DNA of 64,000 nucleotides from Pseudopedobacter beijingensis (GCF_042678145.1 NZ_JBHUDG010000001.1:186001-250000); one strand, 5' to 3'; counted from the first letter of the stretch, positions 43,476 to 53,420 are shown. Notes: generated by a model from the sequence alone, not told the origin. Numbers and translations are program-made.

Positions 43476-44145
43476 TTAATTGTGAATCTATCTTGTCAAA
43501 GATAATCATAAAATTTTCCTCCAATTTAGAAATATAGTTTTTTATTGCAAACGTTAATTCATCTTCTTGGGTGTGTGATATCGTATCAGGCCATATTCTC
43601 ATGCAAATTCGTTTAATAGAGTAGCTTATACTGCCTAGTTTAATGTAAGTTTTTAAATATTGTTCGGAAATAAAGCTATTGTAATATTTTAGAAACTTAG
43701 TGTGATCGTCAATTTTGTTTAAACTTAGAAAGTTGCATAGGATGTTTTTATCTATTTGATTCAGTTGACTATAAAACAGGTTAATATCAATAAGTTGATG
43801 TTTTAATAATAAGTGATCTAAGCAAAGTTCCAAACCGACATGACCAATAAAAAAAGGTTTTATAGCTGTTCCATGAAAAACCGGGGCAATCTCTTTTTTG
43901 AGCTGATGCTGGTGGTAAAGGAAAAAATCAGCATTGTGAAAAATACGGTCAACTTCTATGTGTTTTTTCCAGCCTTGTTGTATAGATTGTAATTCCCGAG
44001 AGTTTAAGTTGGAGGTTGGTATTTTCTCTGGAAAAATTTTCCAGTCTTTATCTGCATTCCTGATCAGATCGGGCAGAACAGACCCCAATATCTGATAAGA
44101 ATCGTTATTGTTTTTATCAAAGTAATAATGTGAAATAAAGTTCAT
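43465..44145 (-). CDS. AcpH-like (acyl-carrier-protein phosphodiesterase) family protein
   Basis: 226 residues beginning MNFISHYYFDKNNNDSYQILGSVLPDLIRN, the layout of the HD-like ACP phosphodiesterase family (N-F-x-x-H then G-x-x-x-P-D). Other histidines sit in KKHIEVDRIFHNADFF and GHVGLELCLDHLLL, consistent with a metal site. It overlaps the PorV-like gene by 11 bases. The exact reaction is uncertain, since the similarity is to the family outline only. Confidence 0.65.
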   Translation of the reverse strand: MNFISHYYFDKNNNDSYQILGSVLPDLIRNADKDWKIFPEKIPTSNLNSRELQSIQQGWKKHIEVDRIFHNADFFLYHQHQLKKEIAPVFHGTAIKPFFIGHVGLELCLDHLLLKHQLIDINLFYSQLNQIDKNILCNFLSLNKIDDHTKFLKYYNSFISEQYLKTYIKLGSISYSIKRICMRIWPDTISHTQEDELTFAIKNYISKLEENFMIIFDKIDSQLIDG

Positions 44146-44187
44146 GCAATGTTTTTAAATCGGCCGAAACAATAATTATAGTATTCT

Positions 44188-44195
44188 TATATTTG
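44188..44195 (+). promoter_or_regulatory. Candidate -7 element for tyrS
   Basis: TATATTTG (exact TAnnTTTG) lies 35 bases upstream of the tyrS ATG. No clear -33 TTTG. Confidence 0.45.
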
Positions 44196-44230
44196 CCGAA
44201 TTACAATATAATAAATAAACGATTAAAGAG

Positions 44231-45514
44231 ATGAATTTCGTAGAAGATTTACGTTGGAGAGGGCTGATCCAAGATATTATGCCCGGAACAGAAGAAGAAC
44301 TTTCTAAAGGAATGGTTTCTGGATATATTGGCTTCGACCCAACAGCCGAATCTTTACATGTGGGTAGTCTTTCTCAGATTTTTACATTGGTAAGGTTTCA
44401 AAAAGCGGGGCATAAACCTCTGGCTTTGGTAGGAGGGGCAACCGGAATGATCGGTGATCCTACAGGGAAATCACAAGAACGAAACTTACTTTCTGAAGAT
44501 GAATTAGCTAAAAACCTGAAAGGTATTCAAAAACAATTAGAACAGTTTTTAGATTTCGATTGTGGGGCAAATAGTGCCGAAATAGTTAATAACTACGATT
44601 GGTTTAAAACCTATAGTTTTTTAGATTTTATCAGAGATGCAGGGAAGCATATTACGGTAAATTATATGATGGCTAAAGATTCTGTGAAGAAGCGTTTGGA
44701 AAGTGAGGTGGGGATGTCTTTTACGGAGTTTACTTACCAGTTAATCCAGGGGTTTGACTTTTACCACCTTTGGAAAGAAAAAAATGTAAAGCTGCAAATG
44801 GGCGGTTCTGATCAATGGGGTAATATTGTAACCGGAACAGAATTTATCAGAAGAAAGGCACAAGGGCAAGCTTTTGCATTAACATCTCCTTTAATTAAAA
44901 AGGCGGATGGTACTAAGTTTGGTAAAACCGAGGGAGGAAATATCTGGTTGGATCCGAAACGTACAAGTCCTTATCAATTTTACCAATTTTGGTTAAATGC
45001 AACTGATGAGGATGTGAAAAACTATATTAAAATATTCACTTTCCTGACAAAAGAAGAAGTAGATGCTTTAATAGACGAACATGATAAAGCACCACATCTA
45101 CGTGTTTTACAAAAGGCTTTAGCAGAAGATATTACCAGAAGATTGCATGGCGAGAAAGCTTTGCAAACAGCCTTGAAAACAACAGATTTTCTGTTTGGGA
45201 ATGGTTCGTTGGAGTTTTTAACAACATTATCTGACGAAGAAGTAATTGGTGTGTTTGAAGGTATTGCTCAGTTTAAAGTAGAAAAATCAGCTATTGATTC
45301 CGGAGTGGATATAGTAAGTTTATTGGCAGAGCAAACGCAGATTTTCCCGTCTAAAGGCGAAGCTAAGAAAATGATTCAGGGTGGAGGTGTTTCTATTAAC
45401 AGAGAAAAAGTAGCTGGGGTAGAAACCGTGATTACTACTGAAAACCTGGTGAATAACAAGTTTATTGTAGCGCAAAAAGGTAAAAAGAATTACTTTTTGA
45501 TTATTGTAGAATAA
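44231..45514 (+). CDS. tyrS: Tyrosyl-tRNA synthetase
   Basis: 427-residue class I synthetase. HIGH-type motif LHVGS (residues 42-46), tyrosine-pocket GGSDQWGNI near 191, and KMSKS variant KFGKT (229-233). An S4 RNA-binding domain is at the C-terminus (FPSKGEAKKMIQGGGVSINREKV). Length fits the bacterial TyrRS. Followed by a palindromic element and the toxin-antitoxin pair. Confidence 0.97.
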   Translation: MNFVEDLRWRGLIQDIMPGTEEELSKGMVSGYIGFDPTAESLHVGSLSQIFTLVRFQKAGHKPLALVGGATGMIGDPTGKSQERNLLSEDELAKNLKGIQKQLEQFLDFDCGANSAEIVNNYDWFKTYSFLDFIRDAGKHITVNYMMAKDSVKKRLESEVGMSFTEFTYQLIQGFDFYHLWKEKNVKLQMGGSDQWGNIVTGTEFIRRKAQGQAFALTSPLIKKADGTKFGKTEGGNIWLDPKRTSPYQFYQFWLNATDEDVKNYIKIFTFLTKEEVDALIDEHDKAPHLRVLQKALAEDITRRLHGEKALQTALKTTDFLFGNGSLEFLTTLSDEEVIGVFEGIAQFKVEKSAIDSGVDIVSLLAEQTQIFPSKGEAKKMIQGGGVSINREKVAGVETVITTENLVNNKFIVAQKGKKNYFLIIVE

Positions 45515-45539
45515 AAAGTAAACTGACAGCAATAAAAGT

Positions 45540-45610
45540 AGGCTGTATCAAAAAAAAGATGTTATTTCGGGAACTTTGCCTGGAACGACAAATTACTTTT
45601 GATGCGGCCT
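45540..45610. mobile_element. Short MITE-like palindromic element
   Basis: About 71 bases with imperfect terminal inverted repeats: AGGCTGTATCAAAA at 45540 and TTTTGATGCGGCCT ending 45610. The ends resemble those of the element at 29711-29856 (AGGCTGTCTCA). It may also serve as the tyrS terminator, since a T-run follows (45608-45617). Confidence 0.6.
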
Positions 45611-45697
45611 TTTTTTCTGAAAGTTATTATTGATTTTTTTGGGTAGACTTTGTTATTTAGACAAAAATACATATATTAGTGTATAAATGTCTTGAAA

Positions 45698-46177
45698 ATG
45701 GCAAAGCAACAATTAGAAGAACCCCTTGCAGATTATATAGCAGCCATAGATTTAGCTAATAATGCATTTATAGGGATTTTAGGAGGCGTTGGTCTTGGTA
45801 GCATAAAATCTGATTTTGATGTGATGGAGCTCACTAGGAAAGGACTTCCTAAAAAAGCTATAATGGCTTTGGCCAAAAAGATATCTTTTCCTATTCAGGA
45901 GCTTGCCAGAGTAATGCATATTTCTGAAAGAACTTTTCAACGTTTTGATGAAAAAGAGCTTGTAAAGCCAGAATATTCTGAAAAAGCCATTGAGTTAGCA
46001 AGGCTTTATCTAAAAGGTGAAGAAGTTTTTGGTTCTCTGGAGCGTTTTAAAACCTGGATGAAAACCCCATCTGTATTTTTTAGGAATGAAACTCCTGTTT
46101 CTCTTTTAGATACTTCTATTGGTTTTAGTTTGGTAAAAGAAGAGCTTGGCCGTATAGAACACGGTATTTTTGCTTAG
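45698..46177 (+). CDS. Xre/ParS-type antitoxin of a RES toxin-antitoxin pair
   Basis: About 159 residues from ATG 45698; an in-frame TTG at 45692 is less likely. An N-terminal Xre-like HTH region (LTRKGLPKKAIMALAKKISFPIQELARVMHISERTFQRF) is followed by a C-terminal ParS/MbcA-type toxin-binding domain (YLKGEEVFGSLERFKTWMKTP). It lies 6 bases before the RES gene, the classical order. It should neutralise the toxin and repress the operon. Confidence 0.92.
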   Translation: MAKQQLEEPLADYIAAIDLANNAFIGILGGVGLGSIKSDFDVMELTRKGLPKKAIMALAKKISFPIQELARVMHISERTFQRFDEKELVKPEYSEKAIELARLYLKGEEVFGSLERFKTWMKTPSVFFRNETPVSLLDTSIGFSLVKEELGRIEHGIFA

Positions 46178-46183
46178 ATAGGT

Positions 46184-46639
46184 ATGCTATTATTTAGATT
46201 AACTCGCAAAAGATATGCAGATGATTTAAGTGGTACTGGAGCAAGATTAAACGGAGGGAGATGGAATAGTATTGGAACGCCTATGGTTTATTTAGCCTCA
46301 TCAAAATCTTTGGCGGTATTAGAAGTATTGGTTCATTTGCCATTTGAATTAATTCCAGAGGATTTTTATATGGCAACATATCATGTGCCTCAGCAAGAAA
46401 TTCTAGAAACAGAGACGGAAAAGTTACCTGCAAACTGGAAAGATATTCCTCATCAAAATAGTACCAAAAATTTGGGAGATATGTTTATTAAAGATTCTAA
46501 ATATTTTTTATACAAGGTGCCCTCTATTATCGTAAATGACGAATATAATTTCCTTCTTAACCCTCATCATCCATTAGTGAAAGAAGTAAAACTGGAAAAA
46601 TTGGAGAGCTTTATATTTGATACAAGATTAAAAGGCTAA
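46184..46639 (+). CDS. RES-domain toxin (NAD+ phosphorylase family)
   Basis: 151 residues with the RES fold: LFRLTRKRYADDLSGTGARLNGGRWNSIG, VYLASSKSLAVLEVLVHL, then a C-terminal SIIVNDEYNFLLNPHHP. The conserved Arg (R26 in GGRWN), Glu (E47 in VLE) and the Ser of the C-terminal region form the NAD-binding site in known members, which deplete NAD+. It pairs with the upstream Xre antitoxin. Confidence 0.93.
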   Translation: MLLFRLTRKRYADDLSGTGARLNGGRWNSIGTPMVYLASSKSLAVLEVLVHLPFELIPEDFYMATYHVPQQEILETETEKLPANWKDIPHQNSTKNLGDMFIKDSKYFLYKVPSIIVNDEYNFLLNPHHPLVKEVKLEKLESFIFDTRLKG

Positions 46640-46665
46640 TTGTATAATAGAGGGATTTGGGTTAG

Positions 46666-47643
46666 TTACCCCACTAATAAGTTACAACCTCTGATATCAC
46701 TATTGTCAAACCGTCCTAATACTTCAAATGTATTGTGAGATAATACTTTTCCTAAATCTTGAGTAGCAATAAAAGAACAAGAGTAAATATTTGCTAAATC
46801 AATAACATTGATTCCGCCTGTTTTGTTATTAGTAAGTGTTGTTAGGGGATCATTAATATCACGGATGAGAATTTTCATCCAGTTAGGGCTTTTGAATACG
46901 CCTTTACCAAATGAATAGGCTTGAGAGAGTAATTCTGTCATTCCATATTCAGAATGGATATTTTCGACGCCAAACCCGTTACATAAAGCTTGGTGCAGTT
47001 CTTCTCTAACCATTTCTTTTCTTTTACCTTTCATTCCTCCAGTTTCCATAACAATTAGTTCCGGAAAATTGAGTTGGTGTTTTTCGATAAAATCCAATAA
47101 AGCATAAGTAACGCCTACCAAAATGGTTTTCTGCCCTGATTTTTTTAATCTGTTTAGTTTCTCAAAAAGTATATCGTGTTCGTAAAGAAGAAAGCCACTA
47201 TCAGGATGTTTGCTTTGTTGAATAAGGTCGTCTATCATATAGATTAGAGAAGACCCGTCTCTTTCCAGATAATTGGGTAAAAGAGCAATCATGCAAATGT
47301 CTGCTATATCACCATAAAAATGAGCGAAAGCTTTTCTATAGCTTTTTATATACCAATCTACGTTTTGCACAAAGTGCTTACTGGTCTGAGTTCCGGTGGT
47401 CCCGGAGCTGCTAAAAATAATATCGGGGTTTGTGGCAGGTTTAATAATCTGATGCGATTTAAAAAACTGTATAGGTAAGAATGGGATTTGGCTATAATGT
47501 TTAATTTTGTTGATTTTTAGGTTGTTAACAAAATCACCGTAAACTGGGATATTGTGTTTCTGGAATTCGTAAACCTCAATTGCAACTTTATTAAATTCTT
47601 GTTCTGAATTGATGTTAAAAACAGTATTAAAATCTATAGCCAT
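46666..47643 (-). CDS. LuxE-type acyl-protein synthetase family protein
   Basis: 325 residues of the adenylate-forming LuxE family: the phosphate-binding loop IFSSSGTTGTQTSKHFV near residue 95, FLPNYLERDGSSLIYMI, then VMETGGMKGKRKEMVREELH and SEYGMTELLSQAYS. LuxE activates fatty acids onto a protein for the luciferase reductase system. There are no other lux genes nearby, so it is an orphan member, perhaps acting on an acyl chain of another pathway. No operon partner is visible. Confidence 0.87.
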   Translation of the reverse strand: MAIDFNTVFNINSEQEFNKVAIEVYEFQKHNIPVYGDFVNNLKINKIKHYSQIPFLPIQFFKSHQIIKPATNPDIIFSSSGTTGTQTSKHFVQNVDWYIKSYRKAFAHFYGDIADICMIALLPNYLERDGSSLIYMIDDLIQQSKHPDSGFLLYEHDILFEKLNRLKKSGQKTILVGVTYALLDFIEKHQLNFPELIVMETGGMKGKRKEMVREELHQALCNGFGVENIHSEYGMTELLSQAYSFGKGVFKSPNWMKILIRDINDPLTTLTNNKTGGINVIDLANIYSCSFIATQDLGKVLSHNTFEVLGRFDNSDIRGCNLLVG

Positions 47644-47853
47644 GATTTACAAAAATAGGAGATTTTTAGTTTTAAGCACAAACCGTTAAAAAATCATATA
47701 AAGAATGAGAAGTCCAATTAGTAAGAGCAATTAGAGAATAGAGCTGTTTGAAAAAACTATTTTTTAGCCTAATTGATTTAGGGATTTTGTTAGCTTATTT
47801 ATGATATCCTTTTGGATATCTTCTAATCACAATTTTTATGGATTGAATTGATA

Positions 47854-48849
47854 TTACCTGTTTAAAATTTCCTCGATCAATTGTAATTCTTCCTGACTGA
47901 ACTCAATGTTCTCGGTACTTTTTAATGAATCTGTTAATTGTTCGGGTGAACTGGCACCTACTAAAACGCTGGATACCCGCTTATCTTTAAGTAGCCATGC
48001 TATTGCCATTTGCGCCAGAGATTGTTCTCTTTTTAAAGCAATTTCATTTAGTTTTCTGGCTTTTTCTATTTTCTCTGGTGTGGCATAGGCCTCGGTAAGA
48101 AAGCCATGAGGTTTTGCCAATCTTGAGTTTTCGGGAATTCCTTTAAGGTATTTATTGGTTAGTAAACCCTGAGCTAATGGCGAAAAAGGGATACAGCCTA
48201 CCTGTTCGTTTTCTAAGGTATTTAATAAACTATCTTCTACCCAACGCTCAAACATTGAATATTTGGGTTGATGAATAATACATGGTGTACCTAATTTCTT
48301 TAAAATGTTTACTGCCTTTATAAAATCTGGAGTGTCGTAATTACTTAATCCTACATATAAGGCTTTTCCCTGTCTAACAATAAGATCTAATGTAGACATT
48401 GTTTCTTCTAAAGGCGTTGCCGGATCTGGTCTGTGGTGGTAAAAAATATCTACATAATCTAGTTGTAATCTTTTTAGGCTTTGGTCTAAACTGCTTACCA
48501 GGTATTTTTTTGAACCCCAATCGCCATAGGGACCATCCCACATGGTGTAACCGGCTTTTGATGAAATAAGCATTTCATCTCTGTAACCTGAAAAATCCGC
48601 CTTTAGGATTTTACCAAAATTGGTCTCTGCAGATCCCGGAGGTGGACCATAATTATTAGCAAGGTCGAAATGGGTAATACCCGCGTCAAATGCTGTTTGA
48701 ATAGTTTTTTTGGCTGTTTCGAAATTATCTATATCTCCGAAATTGTGCCATAATCCTAAAGATATTTCAGGAAGCTTTATGCCACTATTTCCACAACGAC
48801 GATATTTCATCGTATTATATCTGTTTTCCAAGGGATGATAACTATTCAT
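47854..48849 (-). CDS. Aldo/keto reductase, YghZ-like
   Basis: 331-residue TIM-barrel oxidoreductase of the YghZ/Kv-beta-like class: tetrad D62, Y67 (FDLANNYGPPPGSAE), K98 (SSKAG) and H138 or H139 (YHHRPDP). Also KYSMFERWVE and ENIEFSQEELQ. Such enzymes reduce L-glyceraldehyde 3-phosphate or methylglyoxal with NADPH. It is 3 bases from the dnaE stop on the same strand and so is likely co-transcribed with dnaE. Physiological substrate unknown. Confidence 0.92.
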   Translation of the reverse strand: MNSYHPLENRYNTMKYRRCGNSGIKLPEISLGLWHNFGDIDNFETAKKTIQTAFDAGITHFDLANNYGPPPGSAETNFGKILKADFSGYRDEMLISSKAGYTMWDGPYGDWGSKKYLVSSLDQSLKRLQLDYVDIFYHHRPDPATPLEETMSTLDLIVRQGKALYVGLSNYDTPDFIKAVNILKKLGTPCIIHQPKYSMFERWVEDSLLNTLENEQVGCIPFSPLAQGLLTNKYLKGIPENSRLAKPHGFLTEAYATPEKIEKARKLNEIALKREQSLAQMAIAWLLKDKRVSSVLVGASSPEQLTDSLKSTENIEFSQEELQLIEEILNR

Positions 48850-48852
48850 GGT

Positions 48853-51800
48853 TTAGTTCAGTTTATACTCCAATTCTAAATTGTCTAGTTTAGCAAGTAA
48901 TTCGTTGCAGATGTTTACTTTTTGCGAACGACTTTTCATATTCAACAGGATTCTTTCCCGCATATCTAATATGGTGAAATTTAACTTTTTTGTTCCTGAA
49001 TAAGTGTTGAAAATACTTTCTAATTCTTTAGTTAGTTCAGCAGAAAGATGATCTATGTTCAATCGTATGTCTAAACTGTTAGACTGTTTTTCAAGTACGT
49101 CTCTTAAATCAGTAAAATCAGAAAAAGAAATTCTTGGTTTTTTGGAACCGTCTGCATTAGTATAATAAGAGACACTACCTTTAATTTGTAAATAATTGTT
49201 GGGTACCAAATGGTGTTTATGTTTGAGGTAATCGTCTCTGTAGATAGCAAATTCGTATCCATCATCGTATCCTTCTAGCTTAAAAAATGCCCAACCACGA
49301 CCATCTTTAGTCACCATGTGTCTTACTGATGAAACAATACCACCTATTCTATACTGGAAATCTAAACCTTTATCAATATCATTGAATATGGATATATTGC
49401 CTTGTGAGCAGTATTTGTCGAGTACCAATTTATAATCATCTAAGGGGTGTCCTGAGATATAAATACCCACTACATCTTTTTCTTTGGCTAGTTTCTCCAT
49501 GGTTCCCCATTCTTCACAAGCAGGAAGTGTTGGTTCCGGAATTTCGACTTCACTACCTCCTCCAAATAAACTTGCCTGTGATGAATTTTCGTTTTCTTTG
49601 TGTTTTGCGCCGTATTTGATGGCTTTTTCCATAAGTGTAGAGCCATCACCATCGTCATAAAAGTATTGTCCACGATGTGTACCTTCAAAACAATCGAAAC
49701 CACCAGCATAAATGAGATTTTCGAAAGCTTTTTTATTGGCTGCTCTTAGATCTATCCGCTTGGCCAGGTCAAAAATAGATTTGTAATTTCCGGTTTTCCG
49801 GTTTTCTATAATAGTTTCTACAGCACCGGCTCCAACACCTTTTATAGCTCCCATACCAAAACGAATGGCATATTGGTCGTTTACTGTGAATTTGTAAAAA
49901 GATTCGTTTACATCAGGACTTAAAACGCTAAGTCCCATTCTTTTACATTCTTCCATAAAGAAAGATACCTGTTTGATATCATTCATGTTGTTTGAAAGTA
50001 CCGCTGCCATATATTCGGCAGGGTAGTGGGCTTTCAGGTAAGCGGTTTGGTAAGCAACCCAGGCGTAGCAAGTAGAGTGTGATTTGTTGAATGCATAACT
50101 GGCAAATGCCTCCCAGTCTTTCCAGATTTTTTCCAGTGTCTTTTCATCATGTCCATGCTCTGCTGCCTGTTTAATAAACTTAGGCTTCATTTTATCCAGA
50201 ACGTCTTTTTGCTTTTTACCCATTGCTTTACGTAAAACGTCGGCTTCACCTTTGGTAAAGTTTGCCAGTTTCTGGGATAAAAGCATCACCTGCTCCTGGT
50301 ATACGGTAATTCCGTAAGTTTCTTGTAGATATTCTTCACAAGCATCTAAGTCGTAGGTAATGGGTTCTTCGCCATTTTTTCTTCGAATAAATGAAGGAAT
50401 GTATTCCAGAGGTCCCGGACGATAAAGAGCATTCATCGCAATTAAGTCGCCAAATACGGTAGGTTTAAGCTCCTTCATGTATTTCTGCATTCCGGGCGAC
50501 TCATATTGGAAAATACCAACGGTTTCTCCTCTTTGGAAAAGTTCATAAGTTTTAGGATCGTCTATCGGAAATTTGTCAGGATCCAGTTCGATACCGGTTC
50601 TATATCTTACTAATTTTACAGTGTCTTTGATTAGGGTTAACGTTTTTAACCCCAAAAAGTCCATCTTCAGAAGTCCGGCACTTTCAACAACGGAGTTGTC
50701 AAATTGGGTAACGTATAAATCGGAGTCTTTGGCAATGGATACCGGAACAAAGTTAGTAATGTCATCAGGAGTAATGATAACTCCACAAGCGTGTATTCCG
50801 GTATTTCTAACAGAACCTTCTAATACTTTAGCCTGTTGGATGGTTTCTGCGCTTAAATCACTTCCTAGTGCTAAATCTTTTAATTGCTGAACAGCCTCCA
50901 TTTCTTCGGAACGTAAGACACTTTTTAATGCCTGATCGTCCATGTTGAAAATCTTGTTCAGCTTTAAGTTAGGGATGAGTTTCGCTATTTTATCGGCTTC
51001 AAACAAAGGTAAATCCAATACACGGGCGGTGTCGCGGATAGATGATTTTGCCGCCATGGTACCGTAGGTGATAATTTGCGCTACCTGACTTGAACCGTAT
51101 TTGTCAATTACGTATTTCATTACATCTCCACGACCTTCATCATCGAAGTCAATATCGATATCGGGCATGGATACACGATCCGGATTTAGGAAACGCTCAA
51201 AAAGGAGATCGTAAGCAATGGGATCTAGATTTGTGATTCCTAAGCAATAAGCTACAGCAGAACCTGCTGCAGAACCACGGCCAGGACCCACGGAAACGCC
51301 CATGTCTCTGGCTGCCCGGATAAAGTCCTGAACGATTAGAAAGTAACCCGGATATCCTGTACGTTCAATGGTTGCCAGCTCAAAGTCAAGTCGTTCTTCA
51401 ATGTCGGGCGTGATGACAGGATATCTTCTTTTGGCTCCTTCATAGGTAAGGTATCGTAAATATTTGTTTTCTCCACGTTTTCCACCATCCGTTTCATCTT
51501 CGGCAACCTGAAACTCTTCTGGTATATCAAATTTAGGTAGTAAAACGTCTCTGTGAAGTTTGTATACTTCTACTTTATCAACAATTTCCTGTATGTTAAC
51601 AATAGCTTCAGGTAAATCCTGGAATGCTTTTTTCATTTCGTCCTGCGATTTGAAATAGTATTCCTGGTTAGGCATACCAAACCTAAAACCACGTCCACGT
51701 CCAATTGGAGTGTTTATTTTTTCGCCGTCTTTTACACATAATAAAATATCATGGGCATGGGCGTCTTTTTTATTGATATAATAGGTATTGTTGGTGGCAA

Positions 51801-53217
51801 TTAGCTTTACCTGATGTTTTCTGGCCAGTTTAATCAAACTTTGGTTGACACGGTTTTCGTCTTCCTGTCCGTGACGCATTACCTCAACATAGAAGTCATC
51901 TTTAAAGGTTTCTTTCCACCATATTAAAGCTTCTTCTGCCTGAGCTTCCCCTATGTTTAATATTTTATTAGGGATTTCTCCGTAAAGGTTTCCTGATAGT
52001 ACAATAATGTCTTCTTTGTACTGCTCTATAACTTTTTTATCAATCCGAGGTACATAATAGAATCCATTTGTGTAAGCCTTGGAAGACATTTTAGCCAGAT
52101 TATGATAGCCATTTTTATTTTTAGCAATCAAGACTATCTGGTAACCATTGTCTTTTCTGCTTTTATCAGTATGGTTTTCACAAACAAAAAATTCGCAACC
52201 AATAATGGGTTTTATTATTTGTTCTGTAGGAGTTTCTCCTTTTTCTTCAGCTTCAGCATTTTTTGCCTGGGCAGATTTATTATGATTTAAAACATTGTTG
52301 ACAAAATGGAAAGCTCCCATCATATTGGCATGATCAGTAATTGCTACTGCTGACATTTTGTGTTTTGCAGCGGCTTTTACTAAATCGCCAATAGAAGTGG
52401 TAGACTGAAGGATGGAAAACTGTGTGTGATTATGTAGATGTACAAAATCAACATCTGTTAAGTCCTGTAAAACAGTATCACCGCCATATTGTTGTTTTTC
52501 TTCATCCTGTATTCTTTTGCGTATGGCATCTGAAGCTTCTTTGAGGTTAACATGTTTCAGGCCTACAGGTTGTATAATTCCTGCATTATGCTCCTGGAAT
52601 TTCAGGAAATAAGTTGTATCTACCTGAAGTTCCTCAATCGTAAAAACTTCTCTTTTGATTAGTTCCAGAAAACAACGGGTAGTGGCTTCAACATCGGCAG
52701 TAGCGTTGTGTGCCTCAGCAAAGGGAACATTAAATAAATACTGGTGAAGTTCGGTTAAGGTAGGGAGTTTGTAACGACCACCTCTACCTCCGGGTAATTG
52801 GAGTATATTGGCCGTAACTTCGGTACAGGTATCTAATACGGGCATTTTTGATAAAGGAGAATCTACTCCATACCGATAAAACTCGGCCCCCATAATATTG
52901 ATATCGAAACCTATATTTTGACCAACTATAAATTTGGCTTTTGATAGCGCATCGTTAAATTTTCCCAGAATATCTGTAAGTAGAACCCCTTGTTCTAGAG
53001 CTAAGTCGGTAGATATACCGTGTATTCTTTCTGAATCGTAAGGGATATCAAATCCATCAGGTTTTATAAGATAGTCTTGATGTTCTATCAGATTTCCCAG
53101 TTCATCGTGTAGTTGCCAGGCTATTTGTACACAACGCGGCCAGTTATCGGTGTCGGTAATTGGAGCGTCCCAACGTTTGGGCAAACCTGTCGTCTCGGTA
53201 TCAAAAATCAAATACAT
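48853..53217 (-). CDS. dnaE: DNA polymerase III alpha subunit with N-terminal proofreading exonuclease domain
   Basis: 1454 residues. An N-terminal DEDDh exonuclease (residues 1-about 195) is followed by the DnaE polymerase. The exonuclease has D7 and E9 in FDTETTG, GQNIGFDIN near 120 and HNATADVEAT near 180. Next come the PHP domain (LHNHTQFSILQST, AITDHANMMG), the palm with the catalytic aspartates in MPDIDIDFDD (residues 684-693) and VGPGRGSAAGSAVAYCLGI. The helix-hairpin-helix region (AIKGVGAGAVETIIENRK) and OB-fold C-terminus complete the order. It is the replicative polymerase of the cell; the covalent exonuclease provides its own proofreading. Confidence 0.95.
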   Translation of the reverse strand: MYLIFDTETTGLPKRWDAPITDTDNWPRCVQIAWQLHDELGNLIEHQDYLIKPDGFDIPYDSERIHGISTDLALEQGVLLTDILGKFNDALSKAKFIVGQNIGFDINIMGAEFYRYGVDSPLSKMPVLDTCTEVTANILQLPGGRGGRYKLPTLTELHQYLFNVPFAEAHNATADVEATTRCFLELIKREVFTIEELQVDTTYFLKFQEHNAGIIQPVGLKHVNLKEASDAIRKRIQDEEKQQYGGDTVLQDLTDVDFVHLHNHTQFSILQSTTSIGDLVKAAAKHKMSAVAITDHANMMGAFHFVNNVLNHNKSAQAKNAEAEEKGETPTEQIIKPIIGCEFFVCENHTDKSRKDNGYQIVLIAKNKNGYHNLAKMSSKAYTNGFYYVPRIDKKVIEQYKEDIIVLSGNLYGEIPNKILNIGEAQAEEALIWWKETFKDDFYVEVMRHGQEDENRVNQSLIKLARKHQVKLIATNNTYYINKKDAHAHDILLCVKDGEKINTPIGRGRGFRFGMPNQEYYFKSQDEMKKAFQDLPEAIVNIQEIVDKVEVYKLHRDVLLPKFDIPEEFQVAEDETDGGKRGENKYLRYLTYEGAKRRYPVITPDIEERLDFELATIERTGYPGYFLIVQDFIRAARDMGVSVGPGRGSAAGSAVAYCLGITNLDPIAYDLLFERFLNPDRVSMPDIDIDFDDEGRGDVMKYVIDKYGSSQVAQIITYGTMAAKSSIRDTARVLDLPLFEADKIAKLIPNLKLNKIFNMDDQALKSVLRSEEMEAVQQLKDLALGSDLSAETIQQAKVLEGSVRNTGIHACGVIITPDDITNFVPVSIAKDSDLYVTQFDNSVVESAGLLKMDFLGLKTLTLIKDTVKLVRYRTGIELDPDKFPIDDPKTYELFQRGETVGIFQYESPGMQKYMKELKPTVFGDLIAMNALYRPGPLEYIPSFIRRKNGEEPITYDLDACEEYLQETYGITVYQEQVMLLSQKLANFTKGEADVLRKAMGKKQKDVLDKMKPKFIKQAAEHGHDEKTLEKIWKDWEAFASYAFNKSHSTCYAWVAYQTAYLKAHYPAEYMAAVLSNNMNDIKQVSFFMEECKRMGLSVLSPDVNESFYKFTVNDQYAIRFGMGAIKGVGAGAVETIIENRKTGNYKSIFDLAKRIDLRAANKKAFENLIYAGGFDCFEGTHRGQYFYDDGDGSTLMEKAIKYGAKHKENENSSQASLFGGGSEVEIPEPTLPACEEWGTMEKLAKEKDVVGIYISGHPLDDYKLVLDKYCSQGNISIFNDIDKGLDFQYRIGGIVSSVRHMVTKDGRGWAFFKLEGYDDGYEFAIYRDDYLKHKHHLVPNNYLQIKGSVSYYTNADGSKKPRISFSDFTDLRDVLEKQSNSLDIRLNIDHLSAELTKELESIFNTYSGTKKLNFTILDMRERILLNMKSRSQKVNICNELLAKLDNLELEYKLN

Positions 53218-53420
53218 AGCAAATAGTTAAGCGGAATCTTAGCCGAAATTTATCAAAAGATATGATCCAAAATTACCCAAAAAAAGTGTCATTTTAATAT
53301 AAGGATATCAACATTCTGTTGTTGATAAAGAAACAGCTCTAATAATGTGTTGATAAATAACTTGTTGTGTGTAGCCTATGTCATTATTAACATTTTAAGT
53401 GTAATAATATGGCTATTTCT

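Noticed and set aside
45692..45697. TTG start of the antitoxin gene
   Set aside because: An ATG two codons later gives a normal start.
47803..47820. GATATCC-TTTT-GGATATC hairpin between the LuxE-like and aldo/keto reductase genes
   Set aside because: The stem is only 7 bp with no T-tract on the relevant strand; too weak to call a terminator.
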